Part shown: one piece after another, positions 9,394 through 18,946 of the stretch
Numbering within the stretch: position 1 is the first letter of the stretch
Layout: each line of letters starts with the position of its first letter
Source of the DNA: Chitinophaga pinensis
Lineage (GTDB): Bacteria; Bacteroidota; Bacteroidia; Chitinophagales; Chitinophagaceae
Length of the DNA stretch: 36,000 bases
NCBI GenBank assembly: GCA_943327275.2
Contig: CALPWM020000002.1
Coordinates: forward strand, 1-36,000
Reading direction: 5' to 3'
Made by a program: the position numbers and the translations under genes
The notes under the pieces: generated by a model
What the model was told of the DNA's origin: nothing
Database searches by the model: none
Seen by the model: only the letters and a program-made list of their open reading frames with translations

Positions 9394-10026
9394 ATGCTCG
9401 AATCAATCATCAAAGGAATCGGACTTGGGCTTATTTTGGCCGTTTCAGTAGGGCCAGTGATTTTTACCATCCTTAAACAAAGCATCAACAACGGGCAAAA
9501 GGGTGGATTCAGTTTCGTGGCAGGTGTATGGTTGAGTGACCTTTTGCTGGTAGTCATCAGCAACATGTTTTCTTCACTGGTGATGGAGGCCCTTGCATTT
9601 AAAAACACCATCGGTTATGTTGGCGCTGCATTTGTGGTATCACTGGGGATTTATTATGTTTTTTTCAAGAAAGTCAATTTTGGAGAAGATAAAAATCTGC
9701 TGCTGGTTGAGTTTGGGACAAAAGCAATTACCAAAACATTCATATCGGGATTTATCATCAATACACTGAACCCCAGCGTGATGTTGTTTTGGCTGATCAA
9801 TGCAACAGCTTTTGCCGTGACCCATACACCAGTTGAAAGGTTCATTCTTTTTGGCACCTGCCTGTTGGTCAATGTGGTTGCAGACATACTGAAGGTGATG
9901 CTGGCCGCAAAAGTTCGCCATAGCCTTACGCCTCACAACATCAATATCATCAATAAAATATCAGGAACCATCCTGATTATTTTTGGACTGGGTATCGTTT
10001 ATGGAATTCGGTTTTTAAACAAATGA
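9394..10026 (+). CDS. LysE family translocator
   Basis: 210 aa, six hydrophobic segments. N-terminal GLILAVSVGPVIFTILKQSINNGQKGGFSFVAGVWLSDLLLV is typical of LysE/RhtB. Confidence 0.9.
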   Translation: MLESIIKGIGLGLILAVSVGPVIFTILKQSINNGQKGGFSFVAGVWLSDLLLVVISNMFSSLVMEALAFKNTIGYVGAAFVVSLGIYYVFFKKVNFGEDKNLLLVEFGTKAITKTFISGFIINTLNPSVMLFWLINATAFAVTHTPVERFILFGTCLLVNVVADILKVMLAAKVRHSLTPHNINIINKISGTILIIFGLGIVYGIRFLNK

Positions 10027-10027
10027 A

Positions 10028-10585
10028 ATGAACTTATTCAATCGAATCATCTTCCTGTTTCTGATCTTCTTTTCTTGCAGCCAAGTAATGGCCCAAGGAT
10101 CAGACATGGTGGTACTGAAAAAAGGGCCTGAAAGAACACTGAAGACCTATATTTCCGGCGCTCAAATTCACTTTGTAACCATCGCGGGGACTGAAGTGCA
10201 TGGAATGATTCGAAAAATCCAAAAGGACAGCCTCTACATCAATATTTATGACGAAAGGGCCGCCTACACCATCTGGGGCACATCTTTTTGGGACACGGTT
10301 TCAGTGGGTCTTTCGAGGTACCATATCAAAGAAGTCCGGGAGATTTTTAAACCCCGCGAAAAATTCAGTTTCATCAAAAATGGATTGATCTTCATGATGG
10401 GAGGATCTGCCTATGCCATCCTGCACAGTGTCAATGCCGTTTACCTCAAACAACCCATCATCCCCTCCACCATGGCCATATCAGGTGGTGTTGCATTGAC
10501 TGGATTTGTACTTGGCCGCATCCATAAAAAGACGATTACCTTAGGCAACAAATATTATCTTCAATACATCCCTGTCACCAAATAA
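10028..10585 (+). CDS. hypothetical exported protein
   Basis: 185 aa with signal peptide (FLFLIFFSCSQVMAQ). It starts 2 nt after the upstream stop, suggesting co-transcription. Confidence 0.7.
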   Translation: MNLFNRIIFLFLIFFSCSQVMAQGSDMVVLKKGPERTLKTYISGAQIHFVTIAGTEVHGMIRKIQKDSLYINIYDERAAYTIWGTSFWDTVSVGLSRYHIKEVREIFKPREKFSFIKNGLIFMMGGSAYAILHSVNAVYLKQPIIPSTMAISGGVALTGFVLGRIHKKTITLGNKYYLQYIPVTK

Positions 10586-10591
10586 TATACT

Positions 10592-11266
10592 GTGCTGCGC
10601 ATCATCAAAAAGATATTGCTCATTATCCTCTTTTCTCATCTTGCCTATATCGTCTTGATGCGATTTGTTGATCCCCCGATCACCATCACACAGATCACCA
10701 GCATCATTGAAGGGGATGGATTCAAAAGAACGCATTTGTCTCTGGATCAAATGTCAATGGCTTCAAAACTGGCTGTGATTGCTTCAGAAGACCAGTTGTT
10801 TCCGGATCACAATGGGTTTGACATCAAAGGCATTGAAAGAGCACTTGCTTTCAATAAAAAGAAAAAAGGAAAAAAAATCAGGGGAGCATCCACAATCAGC
10901 CAGCAAGTGGCCAAAAATGTATTTCTCTGGCAGGGTCGGAGTTGGTTCAGGAAAGGACTGGAAGTTTATTTTACTTTCATGATTGAGCTGGTGTGGAGCA
11001 AGCAAAGAATATTGGAAGTATACCTGAATGAGGCTGAAATGGGCAAAGGCATTTTTGGCATTGAAGCGGCGGCAAAAAAATATTTCAAAAAGCCAGCCTC
11101 ACGGTTAACAAGAACAGAAGCAGCCATGATTGCAGCGTCACTGCCTAATCCGGTGAGGTATACAGTAAAGCCAGTATCCACCTATGTTTCAAGAAAATAT
11201 CCCTGGGTATTGCGCCAAATGAACAACCTTGATGGTGATCCGGATGTGGTGAAAATCATTCGCTGA
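10592..11266 (+). CDS. mtgA: monofunctional peptidoglycan glycosyltransferase (transglycosylase domain, GT51)
   Basis: N-terminal TM, then [79 protein letters not shown], the GT51 signature. Confidence 0.93.
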   Translation: MLRIIKKILLIILFSHLAYIVLMRFVDPPITITQITSIIEGDGFKRTHLSLDQMSMASKLAVIASEDQLFPDHNGFDIKGIERALAFNKKKKGKKIRGASTISQQVAKNVFLWQGRSWFRKGLEVYFTFMIELVWSKQRILEVYLNEAEMGKGIFGIEAAAKKYFKKPASRLTRTEAAMIAASLPNPVRYTVKPVSTYVSRKYPWVLRQMNNLDGDPDVVKIIR

Positions 11267-11285
11267 GGCTATTGATGGACGGGGC

Positions 11286-12986
11286 TTATTTGCTGTCAGA
11301 ATGGATCAGGCTATACGTCCTGCTGTTGATGGTAGGTTCTGAGAAACTCCCTTTCAGCCCCCACCGGATGGCATATTTTTTTTCTTCTAATGGTGGCAGC
11401 TGTAGCCTGAAATTGAGCTCGTATTCACTGTCGTGACCAATTACACGACCGGTTGGCAAGAGGATGGGGTCTTGTTTTCCAGACGGGTAAATGATCAGGA
11501 TAATCTCAGGATGCTGTGTCATTGCCCTTTCCCTGATCTGACTGTTGCCGTATCCCGGTTTTAGGACCACCTGCACATATCCCTTATCATCAATTTGCAA
11601 GTTTCCTCCAACCAAATCAACCGCTCCAAAAGAGGAAAAAGCATCCATTGTTTCTGAAGCCAGAAGCATACGCGGGGTTTGCACAGAATCCTTCATGGCA
11701 GCGGCGCCCATCGACCCGAATACCATTACCCTCCGTCCCTGAAGCTGCTCTTCCATTGGCCAGAAATTATAGTTGCTCCTGCGGTAACGGTAGGTATTGA
11801 GGGAAAAGGAAGTATCTCCGGCATAAAACCAGTATTTTGAAGCACGCTGGTAAGAATTGGTGAAGACCACGGGCAAGCCATTGGCTTTTTTCTTTATCGC
11901 AACAGCCCATTCCTTGTTCTGGTGAAATTCATCCTTGGGCATGAATTTGAATGCCTGGATGTCCACTATCATGTATACACGAACAAGCAGAACCAATGCA
12001 ATGGAATAGGGAAGCAAGCGATAGATCCACCGGGCCTTGTTTTTGTTTTGGCTGAGATAACGGTAAGACAAAACAACCAGCGGTGCCATCAGCAGGATGG
12101 TCCAATTGGCTTCTGTTCGGCTCCTGAATGAGGAAAGAAAAAACAGGGTATACGTGCCGATCAGCGACCAATACATGGCCTTTTCGGTAGCATTGGCATA
12201 CCTGTTTTTCAGGGCCGCCCATATGATCATCCATCCCACCAATGGACCGGCAATCAGCAATTGACCCAATACAAAATCCGCTGTAAACGAAACCTTGTAT
12301 GGAGGTGATAGGCGTTCAAAAAGATGGTAGTTGATGGAGGGAAGACCGTGCAGGATTTGCCAGATGACATGGGGCATGAAAAGACCTACAGAAAGGAGAA
12401 TGATCAACAAAGTTTTCCATCTTGTCAGGATGGATGGATTGGAGAGAATGGTAAAGAAAATGATCAGGATGCCATGGTATTTGCTGTATAGCAACAAGGC
12501 AATAACAAGTGCAAGGGCGATGGCACTGATAAAATCATTTTTCTCATCAAAGCGTTGGTAACAAATGAAGAACAGTACAGTAAAAAACAACAAGGGAATA
12601 TCTGGCACTGCAATGATGCCGCCGATTTGCAACACAGCCATATTGAGTACAATGGCAAAGAAAAGCCTGATGTCTTTGGGTTTGGTGAGGTATTCGATCA
12701 GGGCGATGGTGGCAGTACCCATCAAGACAATGAAAAACCTTAATCCCAATTCTCCAGGCAAAATAGCCGTTCCCAATTTGATCAGCACGGCAATCATGGG
12801 TGGATGGTCAAAATAACCCCAGTCGATGAAACGGGAATAGACCCAATAATAGGCCTCATCATCAAACAACTCCGTTCCTGCAGCCTGCACCATTGAAACC
12901 ATTAACCAAAAGGCATAAAAAGCCCAACGAAGTTGTTGGTTTGATCGGGAATCTATGTCAGGTGATTGTAATGCGGGATTCATCAT
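11286..12986 (-). CDS. glycosyltransferase family 39 / PMT-ArnT-like membrane protein
   Basis: About 566 aa multi-TM protein with FDDEAYYWVYSRFIDWGYFDHPPMIAVLIKLGTAILPGELGLRF, the GT39 acidic DE motif and characteristic HPP. Confidence 0.87.
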   Translation of the reverse strand: MMNPALQSPDIDSRSNQQLRWAFYAFWLMVSMVQAAGTELFDDEAYYWVYSRFIDWGYFDHPPMIAVLIKLGTAILPGELGLRFFIVLMGTATIALIEYLTKPKDIRLFFAIVLNMAVLQIGGIIAVPDIPLLFFTVLFFICYQRFDEKNDFISAIALALVIALLLYSKYHGILIIFFTILSNPSILTRWKTLLIILLSVGLFMPHVIWQILHGLPSINYHLFERLSPPYKVSFTADFVLGQLLIAGPLVGWMIIWAALKNRYANATEKAMYWSLIGTYTLFFLSSFRSRTEANWTILLMAPLVVLSYRYLSQNKNKARWIYRLLPYSIALVLLVRVYMIVDIQAFKFMPKDEFHQNKEWAVAIKKKANGLPVVFTNSYQRASKYWFYAGDTSFSLNTYRYRRSNYNFWPMEEQLQGRRVMVFGSMGAAAMKDSVQTPRMLLASETMDAFSSFGAVDLVGGNLQIDDKGYVQVVLKPGYGNSQIRERAMTQHPEIILIIYPSGKQDPILLPTGRVIGHDSEYELNFRLQLPPLEEKKYAIRWGLKGSFSEPTINSRTYSLIHSDSK

Positions 12987-13021
12987 TGAGATGCAAATTA
13001 AGGATTAACAAATCTTCATTA

Positions 13022-13597
13022 CTACCGCAGCAAGCTGCTTACCCAATCAATGGCTGATTGGCTTCTTCCTGGATCCTGACCGGCAACCTCATACCAGGGA
13101 AGGGACTGATTGATCAGGATGTCCCTGTAGTGATGGTATAGCTTGTCGCGGGTTTCCATATCAGGATACTCCCTCAACTCATCCTTGATCCAGGGCAGGT
13201 CTGGCTTGCAGAGCAGATAGCCGTCATATTTTCGCTGAACAATTTTATTGAGGATGAAGGGGTGGCAATTGCCAAAAACAAATTCACACCATACTTTCAT
13301 GACTTGCATGTCTGTGTCGAGGAACAGTATTGGAAGGCCTTGGGCTCCGGTTTGTTTGTGCAATGCAATGGCCTCTGCTGTGGCCTCATCTTCCAGCTTT
13401 AACTGACCTTCTGCAATGGTAAGCAAGTCTTGATAGCTATAATCAGTGCCATGCTCCAGCAAATATTCCCTGGCGTATTCCTTGCACCAGATGGTTGAAA
13501 AATGCTTTGCCAATGCAGCACACAATGTGCTCTTCCCTGTTGATTCAGGGCCGATGGCTACAATTTTGATGATCTGCTTAGGATCTTGAATATTCAT
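13022..13597 (-). CDS. NadR-like AAA/P-loop kinase (nicotinamide riboside kinase domain)
   Basis: P-loop IVAIGPESTGKSTLCAALAKHF, then KEYAREYLLEHG, FLDTDMQVMKVWCEFVFG, CKPDLPWIKDELREYPD. The likely start is the ATG at 13597, overlapping the end of pnuC. Confidence 0.9.
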   Translation of the reverse strand: MNIQDPKQIIKIVAIGPESTGKSTLCAALAKHFSTIWCKEYAREYLLEHGTDYSYQDLLTIAEGQLKLEDEATAEAIALHKQTGAQGLPILFLDTDMQVMKVWCEFVFGNCHPFILNKIVQRKYDGYLLCKPDLPWIKDELREYPDMETRDKLYHHYRDILINQSLPWYEVAGQDPGRSQSAIDWVSSLLR

Positions 13598-14162
13598 TTG
13601 CTTTTTTTCTCCATTCCTGCAACCCCATGATGGCCAGCACCAGGAGGATAGCATAATAAACAGCCGTGAAGGTATAGCCTTTTGAATAATACAAGGGGAT
13701 GGAACAGATATTGGTGATGATCCACCAGATCCAGCTTTCGACTTTCTTCCTTGTCATGAGCCACATGCCCGTAAAAGCAGATGCGGATGCCAGTGCATCT
13801 GCCCAGGGAATAGCGCCTGGCGCAAATGCTTTTTGTATATAAGTCAGGGAAAAGAAAATGGCCATATAGATGGTGACAAAAAAAGTCAAATGCTGTGCCC
13901 ACTCTTTTCGTGTGGCAAATTGAATCTGTACCACAAGCAGTTGTTCATTGTTGCGCCTCATCCAATTGTACCAACCATAAATACTCATGATGGTATAATA
14001 GAGGTTTACGGATGCCTCACCAAAAAGATCGCCTTTGAAACTGAGGTAAACATAGAGGATGGTACCAATCAACCCTGTTGGGTAAACCCAGATGCTTTCT
14101 TTTCTTGAAAACCAAACGGAGATGATGCCAGAGAAGATGGCGGTTAGTTCAAGGAAATCCAT
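13578..14162 (-). CDS. pnuC: nicotinamide riboside/mononucleotide transporter PnuC
   Basis: 194 aa multi-TM protein: SVWFSRKESIWVYPTGLIGTILYVYLSFKGDLFGEASVNLYYTIMSIYGWYNW and ESWIWWIITNICSIPLYYSKGY. Confidence 0.94.
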   Translation of the reverse strand: MDFLELTAIFSGIISVWFSRKESIWVYPTGLIGTILYVYLSFKGDLFGEASVNLYYTIMSIYGWYNWMRRNNEQLLVVQIQFATRKEWAQHLTFFVTIYMAIFFSLTYIQKAFAPGAIPWADALASASAFTGMWLMTRKKVESWIWWIITNICSIPLYYSKGYTFTAVYYAILLVLAIMGLQEWRKKANEYSRS

Positions 14163-14172
14163 GAAATGGGAT

Positions 14173-14769
14173 TTACTCTGCTTCCGCCACCACTTCCACT
14201 ACTTCCGGAATCATGCGTTTCATCATTCCTTCGATACCTGATTTCAATGTGATCATGGAAGAGGGACAACCGCTGCAGGAACCTTGGAGCATAAGGGTTA
14301 CAATACCATCTTCAAATTTCTTGAACTGGATTGCGCCGCCGTCCATTTCTACTGCGGGCTTCACATAGTTTTCCAGCAATTCCTTGATGCGTTTTACAAC
14401 ATCCCCATCTTCTGATAGCACAATATTGCCGTCGGTTGATTGTGCTGCAGGCAGTTCATCTTCATTGACAATTGCTTTGCCGTCTTCAAGGTAATCCTTG
14501 AGGAATTGACGGATGGAGGGCTTTACATCGTCCCAATCTGTTTCGGCTGTTTTTGTCAGGGTGACAAAATTACTGGCAATGAACACCCCTTTTACAAAGG
14601 GGAAACTGAAAAGTTCAAGCGCCAAAGGTGAAGGTTTTGCCTTTTCAATGTCTTGAAAATCAACACTCTTTCCAGGATAGAGGAGCTTGTTGGCCACAAA
14701 CTTCATCGTCTCTGGATTGGGTGTCATTTCTGTATAAATGCTTACGGTGATATTTCCTGTTTTGATCAT
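14173..14769 (-). CDS. NifU family Fe-S scaffold protein (Nfu N-terminal + NifU C-terminal domains)
   Basis: EMTPNPETMKFVANKLL (Nfu N-terminal) and VEMDGGAIQFKKFEDGIVTLMLQGSCSGCPSSMITLKSGIEGMMKRMIPEV with the CxxC. Confidence 0.94.
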   Translation of the reverse strand: MIKTGNITVSIYTEMTPNPETMKFVANKLLYPGKSVDFQDIEKAKPSPLALELFSFPFVKGVFIASNFVTLTKTAETDWDDVKPSIRQFLKDYLEDGKAIVNEDELPAAQSTDGNIVLSEDGDVVKRIKELLENYVKPAVEMDGGAIQFKKFEDGIVTLMLQGSCSGCPSSMITLKSGIEGMMKRMIPEVVEVVAEAE

Positions 14770-14786
14770 AATCTCGAATTAACAAA

Positions 14787-14794
14787 CAAATTTA
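14787..14794 (-). promoter_or_regulatory. candidate -7 box (TAAATTTG on the minus strand) upstream of the NifU-like gene
   Basis: Plus-strand CAAATTTA is the reverse complement of TAnnTTTG, 18 nt upstream of the start codon. The -33 element is not clear. Confidence 0.35.
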
Positions 14795-14836
14795 CGAGAA
14801 GTTATTGTTTTATATGGCGAAATACGGAAAATCCAA

Positions 14837-16276
14837 TTACTTCTTCCGAATGATTTTCTCAACAAGTTCCATGTGGGCTGGCTGGATAAAATACTCGAAA
14901 CTGCGTTTGTCAAATTCTGAGCGCTGCTTGTCCACCACAGGTTTTTTATCCCGTGTGACGATGTTCAGCTTTTGGTTGATGGAGCCTATCACATCGCTGC
15001 GCATGCGTTTTTGGATTTCTACTGATCGGTTCTGAACCCCTAATACTTTATTGATCTCATCAATGGAAGTAAGCCTTTCATCCGCAGAGTGGTTGAAAAG
15101 GAATTCAAGCAATGATCGCTCCCGCTCCTCAAGCAATTCGAGGATGCGGGTGGATCGAAAAGATGTTTGGTGTTTTGGCGATTCAGGTGCTACAACGGCT
15201 TTCTGACTATCGATAGATGCAGACAAAGATTGAACTGCAAGATTGGGTTGTGCTTTCTTGGCTTTGTACAGCAAAAGACCAAGAAAGGAGCTTAGAAAAC
15301 CAAGGATGACCAACAAAAAAGATTCTGCTTCAACATTGTCCAGCAATCCTGGAGATTTAAGGGGGGTATAAACAGGAATGCCTGTGTCAATGAGGTCTGC
15401 GCGTGAGATTACCACTGAATCATATGGATCGAATTGATTTCCCAAGTACAATACAGAATCAATGGCAAAACTGGCTACGGCAAGATCAGCATACTTGTTG
15501 GAGGAGAAAATGGCTTTAATTTTGGAAAGGATTTGATTTGATAACCTGCAATAGCGATTGTTAATAAGGTCCAATACTCCAAAATTATCATCCAATAGGC
15601 CCCATGGTAAGGTTGCCGCAATGTGATGGATAGTATCCCGCATATTACCCATCTTGGTCCAATCTCCAGTTTTGATGTTCAACCGATAAAGCCCCTCTTT
15701 GATCTTCTCTGCATTACTGCTTTTTAAGACCTCATGGGACTGTTTTGACATCGCCCTGATTGACAAGGTCTTTGATGCGGTATCAATCATAAAAAATCCA
15801 TCCGCCGCTTTAGCCCAGTAAATATTTTCAGACAACATGGTAGCATCCCATTGATTGCTATAAGGATTAAAGTTTCTCAACGTACCGTTTGTATTCCAAA
15901 ACCCTTGACCACCAAATGAGTAGAAAACCGAATCTAGGCTAAATGCAATACTGCGGAAATTATAACCGGTGAAGTAGGTAGAATCAATCCGTTGCCAGCG
16001 ATATCCCCCTTGGGATGTATCCAATTTATATATTCTACCTGTACCCTGTGGAAAAACATAAAGCCCGGAAGAATCTTTGACTAAATTATACCCTTCAGTG
16101 CTAAAATTGGAAGGAAGGTCAGATAAATCAACAAGTGATTCTTTGTGTTGAGAATAAACAAGGATGGTCCCCCTGTGGGATGAAAGTTTTTTTAAAATTG
16201 GGGGTATTCCCTGCCCTAGGGAAAATGGTCCATAACCAAAAATAAAAAGCAACAAAAAAAAGCAGAGCTTCGACAT
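14837..16276 (-). CDS. hypothetical single-pass membrane protein: exported propeller-like sensor region, TM helix, cytoplasmic HTH-like tail
   Basis: 479 aa: signal peptide, about 300 aa with Kelch/propeller-like short repeats, one TM (SFLLVILGFLSSFLGLLLY), then ERERSLLEFLFNHSADERLTSIDEINKVLGVQNRSVEIQKRMRSDVIGSINQKLN resembling a helical DNA-binding unit. Confidence 0.75.
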   Translation of the reverse strand: MSKLCFFLLLFIFGYGPFSLGQGIPPILKKLSSHRGTILVYSQHKESLVDLSDLPSNFSTEGYNLVKDSSGLYVFPQGTGRIYKLDTSQGGYRWQRIDSTYFTGYNFRSIAFSLDSVFYSFGGQGFWNTNGTLRNFNPYSNQWDATMLSENIYWAKAADGFFMIDTASKTLSIRAMSKQSHEVLKSSNAEKIKEGLYRLNIKTGDWTKMGNMRDTIHHIAATLPWGLLDDNFGVLDLINNRYCRLSNQILSKIKAIFSSNKYADLAVASFAIDSVLYLGNQFDPYDSVVISRADLIDTGIPVYTPLKSPGLLDNVEAESFLLVILGFLSSFLGLLLYKAKKAQPNLAVQSLSASIDSQKAVVAPESPKHQTSFRSTRILELLEERERSLLEFLFNHSADERLTSIDEINKVLGVQNRSVEIQKRMRSDVIGSINQKLNIVTRDKKPVVDKQRSEFDKRSFEYFIQPAHMELVEKIIRKK

Positions 16277-16430
16277 TCGTGAACAATATCAATCACTACA
16301 GATAGAATATAAGGCAAAAACATGTAAAAAAGGTGTTTTTTTAATCAATTAAGATAATCACTAATGTGTAAATAATTGATAAACAATCATAATAAGGATT
16401 AAAGAACAAAAATATTTTTTCACCTATTTT

Positions 16431-17450
16431 TTATCCTTTCAGCAATTTAAGCAGCTTTTCCTCTACCATTTCAGGTGTAATTTGCTCCATACAGGCATAG
16501 TCTCCACGCCAACAATTGGTATTTCCGAAGACAGAACATGGGCGACAAGAGAGACTAACCTGTACTGCATTCAATGGGTCTTGTTGAAACCCATAGAATC
16601 CTGCGTAGGGATGGGTGGGACCCCAAAGGGAGATGACAGGAACATTCACCAAAGAAGCCAAATGCATATTTGCTGAATCCATGGTAACCATTGCCCGCAT
16701 CTCCCCCATGATTCCAAGCTCTTCCGCAATGGAGCTGGTAGCGGACATCGGTACTGCACGGCTAAATATGTGTTCCCAATCAGCCAATAAAAGGCGCTCA
16801 GCCCCTTTTCCCCCAAAAAAATACAATTCATAAGGGGCTCGGTCAAAATACTGGACGATCTCCTTGAACTTATCCAAGGAATACATTTTGGCAGCATGTT
16901 TCGCAAAAGGGGCAAAACCAATTTTCACGACAACTTCTTTTGGATCCAACTTATTCAAAGTGTTATCAACCGGTGGAAGATTGATTTTGAAACCGAGCCT
17001 TCGGAACACATCAGCATAGCGTTCTGTAGCATGGGGCAAGGGTCTGAAGATTTTATTTTCCTTCCTGACAAGGGCATATTTTTCAATTCGTCCCTTGTTG
17101 ATGACTTCTGTTTTCCGCCGGCTGGCTTCAAAAAGAACCCTCAATACATGGGTGCGAATGACGCCATGAAGATCGGCAACCAGCGAAAAATCATGCTTTT
17201 TCTTAAGCGTATTGAAAATCTTGAATATACCAGTGAACCCTTTGTATTCACCTTTCAGGTCAAATCCCTCAAACTCCAGCCGCTCAATGCCGCTAAACAG
17301 TCCTGCCAACTGTTGTTCGCTGGCCATAACAACAGATACATCCTTGTTGGTGGCGAGAAAAGCCTTCAACACGGGGATGGTCAACGCCACGTCGCCCAAT
17401 GCAGAAAACCGCATCACCAAAATCTTTTGCCTGATCGGGGAACTGCTCAT
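16431..17450 (-). CDS. glycosyltransferase family 9 (heptosyltransferase-like)
   Basis: KILVMRFSALGDVALTIPVLKAF, VADLHGVIRTHVL, and ISLWGPTHPYAGFYGF with MVTMDSANMHLAS, which are GT9 hallmarks. Confidence 0.92.
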   Translation of the reverse strand: MSSSPIRQKILVMRFSALGDVALTIPVLKAFLATNKDVSVVMASEQQLAGLFSGIERLEFEGFDLKGEYKGFTGIFKIFNTLKKKHDFSLVADLHGVIRTHVLRVLFEASRRKTEVINKGRIEKYALVRKENKIFRPLPHATERYADVFRRLGFKINLPPVDNTLNKLDPKEVVVKIGFAPFAKHAAKMYSLDKFKEIVQYFDRAPYELYFFGGKGAERLLLADWEHIFSRAVPMSATSSIAEELGIMGEMRAMVTMDSANMHLASLVNVPVISLWGPTHPYAGFYGFQQDPLNAVQVSLSCRPCSVFGNTNCWRGDYACMEQITPEMVEEKLLKLLKG

Positions 17451-18058
17451 TTTTTCTCAAGGTTGTATAAAACAGGATTCAGGGATGGGTCATTGTACAT
17501 TTTCATCTGTCGATACACCTTCATCTGCTTTTTACCTTCACTGATCTCAGCCAAAAGCTCGTCTATTGAGCCAGAAAGATCTGTTTGTTGCTCCAACAGC
17601 ACATGCAACTTGGCTGAGCATTTTGCACGGTGTTCTTCCGTTGCCTCTACCCTTACCGCCTCTTCCTGCATATGGTAAATCTTGAGGATGAGAATGGACA
17701 AGCGATCGATTGCCCATGCAGGGCTTTCGGTATTGAGTTTTGCGTTGGCTACTGTATCAACCCCAGAATACAAGTCTAAAAAATAATCGTCAATCTGCTC
17801 CACCATGTCAGTTCTCACCTGATTTGACCTGTCTATTCTCCGCTTGAGTTCAATGCCTGCAACAGGATCAATGTGAGGATCCCTTACAATATCCTCCAGG
17901 TGCCATTGCACCGTATCAACATGATTTTTAGCATAAAGAAGATGCTCAAAACTCCCTTCAGCAAATGGATTGTTGACCGCTTGGTCGACGTTGTTGTGCA
18001 AATGGTATGCCGCTACTGCTTGCTTAAAAACCTCAATACATGTTGAACTGATCGTCAT
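17447..18058 (-). CDS. DUF4254 domain-containing protein
   Basis: HNNVDQAVNNPFAEGSFEHLLYAKNHVDTVQWHLEDIVRDPHIDP...LKRRIDRSNQVRTDMVEQIDDYF. It overlaps the GT9 start by 4 nt (ATGA), a common pairing. The longer ORF starts at 18106. Confidence 0.85.
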   Translation of the reverse strand: MTISSTCIEVFKQAVAAYHLHNNVDQAVNNPFAEGSFEHLLYAKNHVDTVQWHLEDIVRDPHIDPVAGIELKRRIDRSNQVRTDMVEQIDDYFLDLYSGVDTVANAKLNTESPAWAIDRLSILILKIYHMQEEAVRVEATEEHRAKCSAKLHVLLEQQTDLSGSIDELLAEISEGKKQMKVYRQMKMYNDPSLNPVLYNLEKK

Positions 18059-18120
18059 GGGACAAAAATAAAGAATCTGGGGCTGTTTGGCACCAGGGAT
18101 TATCAACTCAACAACAAACC

Positions 18121-18912
18121 CTATCCCGGTAGTGATTTGGTTTTTGATTTAATAAGGATGGTCACTGTCAATGAAAAAATAAAAGCCCAAGCTGGACCTG
18201 CAGTTAAGCCGATCATCCTGGATTCGGGAGACTGCGCGGAGTAGATGCCCCAAAATGCCCAAGCCAATACAAATCCAAATGCAGGTTGTTTTTGTTTGCC
18301 CACCATAAAGACACCCAGCACAAGGGCCACCAGTATCATGATCATGCTCCAGATTTGAGGCGACAAAGGTTCACCCTGCCAACCAACCCCTACGAGCAAT
18401 GCCGTAACATTGGCGATGGTGGCTACGCAGATCCAAGCCAGATAGACCACAAAACTATGGAAGGTCCAAAGCCTATAAAAGAAAGGCATCTGGTTTTTCA
18501 TGGGTCGTATGGCAATGTACAAGCGTAAAAGGACGAGTAAAAAAGCTACCATGATGGCCAGGGAGAGACCCAGGTATAAATAATGCCAGGCAACAATCCA
18601 GCCTGCGTTAAGCACGCAGGTTGCCAGGAAATAAGGTCCGGCTTTGTTGATGGCTATCTTCGCTGCCTCATTGAATTTTCCAAAGGCAGCAAAAAGGCTG
18701 CAAAAAACAAACCCTATCAATAGAAAGTAAATAATTCCCCAAATGCCAAAAGTGAAACCCGCCGGCACAAAAAAGTTAGGGTAAAAGCCTGAAATCTGCC
18801 CTGTGTTATACCCATTGATCGGCAAAATATTGGCAAGGGCATTCACTGCCAGTACCAAAAAAAGGCCTGCAACATTGAGCAATGCATTTAATCTGGAACC
18901 CATCATATTCAT
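18121..18912 (-). CDS. TspO/MBR-like tryptophan-rich integral membrane protein
   Basis: About 263 aa multi-TM protein with GFYPNFFVPAGFTFGIWGIIYFLLIGF and many Trp residues. It is longer than canonical TspO. Confidence 0.65.
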   Translation of the reverse strand: MNMMGSRLNALLNVAGLFLVLAVNALANILPINGYNTGQISGFYPNFFVPAGFTFGIWGIIYFLLIGFVFCSLFAAFGKFNEAAKIAINKAGPYFLATCVLNAGWIVAWHYLYLGLSLAIMVAFLLVLLRLYIAIRPMKNQMPFFYRLWTFHSFVVYLAWICVATIANVTALLVGVGWQGEPLSPQIWSMIMILVALVLGVFMVGKQKQPAFGFVLAWAFWGIYSAQSPESRMIGLTAGPAWAFIFSLTVTILIKSKTKSLPG

Positions 18913-18946
18913 TTATTTCAAATAATCTACACGAATCTTTTGCTGC

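Noticed and set aside
14772-14798. TCTCG...CGAGA inverted repeat upstream of the NifU-like gene, considered as an operator
   Set aside because: Short arms with uneven spacing. It overlaps the candidate -7 box but could be chance without comparative data.
16896-17678. 260-aa plus-strand ORF
   Set aside because: Antisense to the well-supported GT9 and DUF4254 genes; low-complexity shadow-frame protein with no recognisable motif.
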